A DNA stretch of 64,000 nt, taken from NCBI RefSeq assembly GCF_039542035.1, contig NZ_BAABHJ010000002.1:620001-684000 (forward strand), read 5' to 3'. The first letter of the stretch is position 1. Each line of letters starts with the position of its first letter. The notes beneath the pieces were generated by a model. The model was given only the letters and a program-made list of their open reading frames with translations, was not told the origin of the DNA and made no database searches. Origin of the DNA: Actinoallomurus liliacearum (GTDB lineage Bacteria > Actinomycetota > Actinomycetes > Streptosporangiales > Streptosporangiaceae). Position numbers and translations under genes: made by a program. Shown piece by piece: positions 59,356 through 64,000 of the stretch.

Positions 59356-60555
59356 ATGAAGTGCGAGGAGTCAGCGATCGATACCCCACTGAACCTGCGC
59401 GAGGTGGGCCGGCTCCGGGTCCTGCGGGCGCTCTTCGACACCGAGAGCACGAGCCGTTCCGAACTGGTCCAGGTCACCGGCCTGTCCCGGGCCACCGTCT
59501 CCTCACTCGTCGCGGACCTGCTGGCGGCCGGTCTGGTGGAGGAGAGCGAGCCGGACGACCAGGCACGGCCCACCGGCCGGCCGGCACAGATCATCACCGT
59601 CCGTGCCTCGGCGGCGTACGCGGTCGGAGCCGACATCGGCCACCAACACGTGCGGGTCGCGCTGTGCGACCTGAGCGGGACGCCCATCTGGAACGACGCC
59701 GTCGCCACGGACGTGGACCGGGCGCCCGGCAAGACGCTCGACCTGGCCGCCGACCTCGTCCACCGCGCGCTGCGGGAACGGAACGTCGAGGCGCGGCGCG
59801 TGCTCGGCCTCGGCGTCGACATCGCCGCCCCGGTACGCGACCCCCATGGGGTCCTGGAGGCGCACGGGATCATGCCCGGCTGGGTCGGCGTGCAGCCCGG
59901 CGCCGAGCTCGAGCGGCGTACCGGCCTGCCGACACGGCTGGCCAACGACGCCAACGCGGGAGCCCTCGCCGAGCGCATGTACGGCGCCGCCCGCAACGTC
60001 GACGACATGATCTACATCCGGTTGTCGGCCGGGATCGGCGCCGGGATCATCTCCGGCGGCCGGCACCTGCGCGGCGCCGGCGGCCTCGCCGGCGAGATCG
60101 GCCACATCCGGGCGACGCCGGAAGGGCGGGTCTGCCGGTGCGGCAACCGCGGCTGCCTGGAGACCGTGGCCAGCCCGATCGCCATCGCCCGTCTCCTGGA
60201 GACGAGCTGGGGATATCCGGTGGCCGTCTCCGACCTGCTTCCGCTCATCAAGAACGGCGACCGGGGCGCCGTCCGCGCGCTGGAGGACGCCGCCGAGGAG
60301 ATCGGCCGGGTCCTCGCGAACCTCGTCACCATGCTCAATCCGGAGCTCATCGTGGTCGGTGGTGACCTGGCGGCCGCGGGTGACCGCCTGTTCCAGCCGA
60401 TGACCCGTGCCATCCGCCGTTACGCGCTGGCCCCCGCCGCCGAGTCCGTCCGGGTCACCGGCGGGCGCCTCGGGGATCACGCGGAGGTCCGCGGCGCCGC
60501 CGGCATGGTCCTCGCCGACGCCCCCCGCGTCCTCACGGCCACCCTCGCCCGCTGA
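59356..60555 (+). CDS. ROK family transcriptional regulator 2
   Basis: A 399-residue ROK repressor, clearly a paralogue of the one at 47441-48640 along its whole length. The winged helix is TSRSELVQVTGLSRATVSSLVADLLAAGLV, the zinc motif CRCGNRGCLE and the sugar-sensor loop GIGAGIISGGR. ATG 59356 has no clear ribosome site. GAGGAG at 59365 precedes an in-frame ATC codon at 59377, an arrangement also found in ROK 1. It is divergent from the GH3 gene and probably controls the hydrolase block. Confidence 0.93.
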   Translation: MKCEESAIDTPLNLREVGRLRVLRALFDTESTSRSELVQVTGLSRATVSSLVADLLAAGLVEESEPDDQARPTGRPAQIITVRASAAYAVGADIGHQHVRVALCDLSGTPIWNDAVATDVDRAPGKTLDLAADLVHRALRERNVEARRVLGLGVDIAAPVRDPHGVLEAHGIMPGWVGVQPGAELERRTGLPTRLANDANAGALAERMYGAARNVDDMIYIRLSAGIGAGIISGGRHLRGAGGLAGEIGHIRATPEGRVCRCGNRGCLETVASPIAIARLLETSWGYPVAVSDLLPLIKNGDRGAVRALEDAAEEIGRVLANLVTMLNPELIVVGGDLAAAGDRLFQPMTRAIRRYALAPAAESVRVTGGRLGDHAEVRGAAGMVLADAPRVLTATLAR

Positions 60556-61019
60556 ACCGGAACCCGGCACGCACGCCGGTACTTCAGGCCGTCCATCGCC
60601 ACCGACCTCGCTGAGCGTCATGGTCCGGCACCGAGCCGTGAGTGTGCGATCCGACACCTCCGCCACTCCGCACTGTGCGAAACGAAACACCCGCGACGTT
60701 TCCAGTGGGGATTAAACTGTGCTCTCGCCGAGATGGGCGTCCGCCAATCCAATGGTGGACTGTTCAGCCTTTTACATCGACCCAGATCGTCGTGGCCGAC
60801 ACTGGACCGGTCACACCCTCGGCCTCCAAACGGTAGAGGTGCCGAGCCGGCCGGGAAGGATCTCGGCCTTTCGTCGCCTTATACGACGTATGAACACCTG
60901 CCATTTACTCTCTCGATGGAATGCCGTATCAAGTCAGATACTCGGATTATATGGATATGCGCGCAGACGACTCAGTATGGTGACCTGTGTTAACCGATCC
61001 CCCTGCACCAAGGACGCCG
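60556..61019. other. Gene-free stretch upstream of the conservon
   Basis: No reading frame here has convincing codon usage. The part from about 60870 to 60985 is AT-richer than its surroundings and probably holds the promoter of cvnA. No clear inverted repeat was found. Confidence 0.6.
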
Positions 61020-62729
61020 ATGTCTGATCCTCTCTCGTCTTCTGCCGTCCCCGAACGCCAGGACGCCGGGCACCATAGGAGGCCGTCCGGGCACCGTAAA
61101 TGGCGTCCGGGCGGCGTCCATGCCGTCCACCTGTGCATTTCGGTTCTTCCCGTTGTCCTGATGGCGGGCGTGGGACTGGTCGCGGTGATGGGGCTGATGG
61201 TGGCTGGATCTTCGTCGCCGAAGGCTCGGCTGATACTCATCTTCACCGCTGCGGGAGCGGTGACCATCGTGTGCGGCGCAACCTTCGCGGCGGACATGGC
61301 GACTCATCGGGAACGTCGGGTGCCCGCACCTCCGTCTCCTGGGCTCGAGGACGTGCAGCGGCGACTCGGCGAGCTGGCGTTCTTGATCTCCCGCGGCCGG
61401 GAGGATCTGCGGGGCCTGACAGAGCGAATCGTGGCCGGTGAGGCTCTTTCGCCACGCGGCGTCGACCCCCGCCCTGCCGCGATCTCCGACCCGGTCATGC
61501 ACCTCGCGCATGAGCTGCGAAAAGCCCAGAATGAGGCGTGGAACGCCCTCATCGATGTGGCGAATCGGAAACCCCATGGCGGTCCCGCGCAGCGGGTCGA
61601 GGTGTTCGTCAACCTCTCTCGGCGGATGCAGACACTGTCCCATCGGGCGATCCAGGGACTCGACGAGTTGGAGAACCGGGTCGAGGATCCAGAGCTCCTC
61701 AAGGGCCTGTTCAGGGTCGATCACCTCGCCACCCGCATACGTCGCCAGGCGGAAAGCCTCGCCGTGATCGGCGGGGGCGCTCCGCGGCGTCAGTGGAGCA
61801 GGTCGGTGACCGTATACGAGGTACTGCGCTCGGCCATCGCCGAAGTCGAGCATTATCGACGGGTCAAAGTGGTGCCGCCGGTCGAGGGGACTTTGGACGG
61901 CGGCGCGGTCGCGGACGTCATCCATCTACTCGCCGAGCTCGTCGAGAACGCCACCAGATTCGCGCCTCCGGAGACGCAGGTGTACCTCCGCACGGAAGCC
62001 GTGGCCGCCGGCCTGGCCATCGAGGTGGAGGATCGCGGTCTCGGCATACCCCGGCAGACCCAGCGCCGGCTGAACGAGCTCCTCGCCGGCATGGAAGATG
62101 TCGACACCGACGAATTCGTGGCGGAGGGTCGTATCGGACTGCTTGTGGTGTCCGCCCTCTCACGTCGACACAAAGTCGCCGTCAGGCTGCAGACGAACAT
62201 CTACGGCGGCACGCAGGCGGTCGTCGTGATCCCGAATGAGCTGATCGGTTCAGAGGTACCGGGGATCGGTGCCCACCCGGCGGCGCCGCCCGAGTCCGCT
62301 GGATCCGTGTCGGCGCCGTCGCCCGACGGACGGCGAGGACTCTCCGCGTCGTCGTCTTCCTCCACTTTCGGTCCGGGCGCCGTACAGACCTCGGCGCCGA
62401 GCGCTCACGATGATGCCGCCGGTGCCCGCCAGGGCGGTCCGTCCGAGCCGTGGCGGGATCAGACCGTGAGCAGGTCCGCCCGGCAGACGGAACGGCGGAC
62501 GGAACGGCAACTCGGCCAAGCGTCTCCGGCGAGCGGCGACCGACGCCCGGAACTGCCCAGACGCCGCGCTCAGACCAACCTGGTGCCCGAGCTCCTCAAC
62601 GCTCCCCCGCCCCGGGACGACGATGCGGAGACCAGCCACAACCATGGGCTGATGGCGGCATTCCGGAAGGGAATGCTCAGTGGCCAGGAAGAAGATTTGA
62701 TCGACGGGGCCGGCGAGACCGGTTCATAG
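61020..62729 (+). CDS. cvnA: Conservon sensor histidine kinase-like protein CvnA
   Basis: A 569-residue membrane sensor. ATG 61020 has AAGGAC; a GTG at 60987 is less likely. Two hydrophobic helices (VHLCISVLPVVLMAGVGLVAVMGLMVAG and LILIFTAAGAVTIVCGATFAA) precede the dimerisation part with VNLSRRMQTLSHRAIQGLDELE and FRVDHLATRIRRQAESL, then an HATPase domain (LLAELVENATRFAPPET, VEDRGLGIP). The last ~150 residues are disordered. Together with CvnB-D it forms a membrane complex resembling a eukaryotic G-protein-coupled system. Confidence 0.92.
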   Translation: MSDPLSSSAVPERQDAGHHRRPSGHRKWRPGGVHAVHLCISVLPVVLMAGVGLVAVMGLMVAGSSSPKARLILIFTAAGAVTIVCGATFAADMATHRERRVPAPPSPGLEDVQRRLGELAFLISRGREDLRGLTERIVAGEALSPRGVDPRPAAISDPVMHLAHELRKAQNEAWNALIDVANRKPHGGPAQRVEVFVNLSRRMQTLSHRAIQGLDELENRVEDPELLKGLFRVDHLATRIRRQAESLAVIGGGAPRRQWSRSVTVYEVLRSAIAEVEHYRRVKVVPPVEGTLDGGAVADVIHLLAELVENATRFAPPETQVYLRTEAVAAGLAIEVEDRGLGIPRQTQRRLNELLAGMEDVDTDEFVAEGRIGLLVVSALSRRHKVAVRLQTNIYGGTQAVVVIPNELIGSEVPGIGAHPAAPPESAGSVSAPSPDGRRGLSASSSSSTFGPGAVQTSAPSAHDDAAGARQGGPSEPWRDQTVSRSARQTERRTERQLGQASPASGDRRPELPRRRAQTNLVPELLNAPPPRDDDAETSHNHGLMAAFRKGMLSGQEEDLIDGAGETGS

Positions 62730-62758
62730 CCACCTCACAAATTCATAAGGAGCATCCA

Positions 62759-63190
62759 TTGAGCGCCGTATCTCCGGACCGGTCTTCGGATCTCGCCTGG
62801 CTGCTGAAGGATTTGGCCCAGGAGGTTCCTGTCATTCGCGGCAGCGTGCTGTTGTCCTCCGACGGACTGGTAAAAGCCGCCCACGGTCTTGATCGCGCCA
62901 ACTCGGAATACCTCGCGGCACTCGCTTCCGGACTCTTCTCCATGGCACGGAGCGCCAGTACGAAATTCGATGGCGGCACCGAAGTCCGCCAGGTCGTGGC
63001 CGAACTCCACGCCAGCCAGCTGTTCATCTCGTGGGCAGGCTTCAACTCGGTCATCGCGGTGTTGGCGGAGAGGGAGGCGGATCCGGCCGTAGTCGGTTTT
63101 GAAATGGCCAGGCTCATCAAAGCCGTCCGGCCCTTCCTGGGCACGGCGGCCCGCACGTCGGCCGCTCCCCCGGGTGATCGGGCTCGATGA
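62759..63190 (+). CDS. cvnB: Roadblock/LC7-domain protein CvnB
   Basis: A 143-residue roadblock/LC7 protein: LAWLLKDLAQEVPVIRGSVLLSSDGLVKAAHGL followed by AALASGLFSMARSA and LFISWAGFNSVIAVLAE. TTG 62759 has AAGGAGC. It would act as GTPase partner or regulator for CvnD. Its stop overlaps cvnC (ATGA). Confidence 0.95.
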   Translation: MSAVSPDRSSDLAWLLKDLAQEVPVIRGSVLLSSDGLVKAAHGLDRANSEYLAALASGLFSMARSASTKFDGGTEVRQVVAELHASQLFISWAGFNSVIAVLAEREADPAVVGFEMARLIKAVRPFLGTAARTSAAPPGDRAR

Positions 63191-63558
63191 ACATGGAAGC
63201 CGGTGACGACGAAGTCTGGATCGATGACGCGGCCGGCCCGCTGATCCGTCCGTACACGGTGAACGGGGGCCGCACTCGTCCGACCGTGGAACTGGACTTG
63301 CTCTCACTGGTGGTCACCACCGGCCAGGCCACCTCGGACTTGGACCTGGAGCATGTCGAGGTGCTCGGACTGTGTCACACGCCGATCTCCGTTGCCGAGG
63401 TGGCGGCGCGCATGCGCCTTCCCGTCGCGGTCGCGAAGGTCCTCCTCGCCGATCTCGTGGACTGCCGAGCCGTCGCCACCCGAGCTCCATCTCTCCCGTC
63501 CGGCGTCCCCGACCGCGTTCTATTGGAGAAGCTGCTCGATGGTCTACAACGGATCTGA
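63187..63558 (+). CDS. cvnC: DUF742 protein CvnC
   Basis: A 123-residue DUF742 protein. AGPLIRPYTVNGGRTRPTVEL is the family start; HTPISVAEVAARMRLPVAVAKVLLADL is a winged-helix-like region. Overlaps cvnB by 4 bp and cvnD by 20 bp. Confidence 0.95.
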   Translation: MNMEAGDDEVWIDDAAGPLIRPYTVNGGRTRPTVELDLLSLVVTTGQATSDLDLEHVEVLGLCHTPISVAEVAARMRLPVAVAKVLLADLVDCRAVATRAPSLPSGVPDRVLLEKLLDGLQRI

Positions 63559-64000
63559 CGCGTTCCCTACCCAGGTCAAGATCTTGATCGCGGGTGGCTT
63601 CGGCGTCGGAAAGACCACCTTCGTCGCCGCGACGAGTGAGATCGAGCCGCTGAACACGGAGGAGCTGATCACCGCGGCCAGCGTGGGTGTCGACAGCCTC
63701 AGCGGAACGGTGGACAAGTCGACGACCACCGTGGCCATGGACTTCGGTCGCATCACCTTTGATCGGCACGGCATCGTGCTCTACCTGTTCGGCACGCCTG
63801 GGCAGGAGCGCTTCTGGTTCATGTGGGACGAACTCTGCGCCGGGGCACTGGGCGCCATCGTCCTGGCGGATACCCGCCGCCTGCACGAGTCCTTTGCCGC
63901 CGTCGACTTCTTCGAGCGCCGGAACATTCCTTTCCTCATCGCGATCAACGAGTTCGACGATGCGTTCCGCTACGACCCTGAAGAGGTGCGAGGCGCACTC
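63539..64000 (+). CDS. cvnD: Conservon GTP-binding protein CvnD, 3' end outside window
   Basis: The first 154 residues of an MglA-type small GTPase. The P-loop is GGFGVGKTTFV, Walker B-like GTPGQERF, and the base-specificity motif INEFD (in place of NKxD). ATG 63539 lies inside cvnC, with GGAGAA upstream. The usual length is ~190-200 residues, so about 40 codons are missing beyond the window. Confidence 0.95.
   Translation, partial: MVYNGSDAFPTQVKILIAGGFGVGKTTFVAATSEIEPLNTEELITAASVGVDSLSGTVDKSTTTVAMDFGRITFDRHGIVLYLFGTPGQERFWFMWDELCAGALGAIVLADTRRLHESFAAVDFFERRNIPFLIAINEFDDAFRYDPEEVRGAL

Overview
The window is about 70% GC with strong G/C bias at third codon positions, many GTG starts and tightly overlapped operons. 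It carries a conservon (cvn), PadR/TetR/PucR/ROK regulators and secreted glycoside hydrolases. This fits a filamentous actinomycete; a Streptosporangiales/Thermomonosporaceae-type host is plausible, but no marker gene here proves the genus. No tRNA, rRNA, CRISPR array, insertion sequence or prophage gene was recognised.

Layout. (1) 1-14.4 kb: the 3' end of a secreted cellulase with a CBM2, then mostly single genes. These include two divergent aldo/keto reductase-TetR pairs with palindromic operators, small hypotheticals, a CinY/HET-C-like secreted protein, a group of eroded gene remnants (5.7-8.3 kb), a TIM-barrel protein and a PadR-(p)ppGpp-hydrolase-like pair. (2) 14.4-21.9 kb, minus strand: a copper-handling operon (Met/His-rich membrane protein, YcnI, small Met-rich protein, Cu+ P-type ATPase, PCu(A)C chaperone) running into a FecBCD-type ABC importer. 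(3) 22-33 kb: a ten-gene purine catabolic operon (8-oxoguanine deaminase, three-subunit xanthine dehydrogenase, uricase, HIU hydrolase, OHCU decarboxylase, allantoinase, allantoicase, one stand-alone allophanate-hydrolase-C-like protein), divergent from a PucR activator. (4) 33-36.6 kb: an orphan HypF and a lactonase.

(5) 36.6-47.4 kb: an eight-gene carbohydrate uptake and catabolism operon (sugar ABC importer without ATPase, SDR, ThuA-like protein, two Gfo/Idh/MocA oxidoreductases, sugar isomerase-type TIM barrel). It is divergent from a GntR-LacI hybrid regulator coupled to a mannonate-dehydratase-like enolase. Twin operators lie between them. (6) 47.4-60.6 kb: a secreted glycan-degradation block (SGNH hydrolase, GH71/99-like protein, GH92 alpha-mannosidase, GH3 enzyme) bracketed by two closely similar ROK regulators. 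The first two enzymes share a C-terminal three-repeat fascin-type beta-trefoil. (7) 61-64 kb: the start of a conservon, cvnA-B-C-D, with cvnD cut by the window end.

The main leads are the ABC importer embedded in the copper operon, the unassigned small protein in the otherwise complete purine operon, the oxidoreductive sugar operon, and the paralogous ROK pair bracketing the hydrolase block. The ROK genes share an unusual conserved translation-start region.
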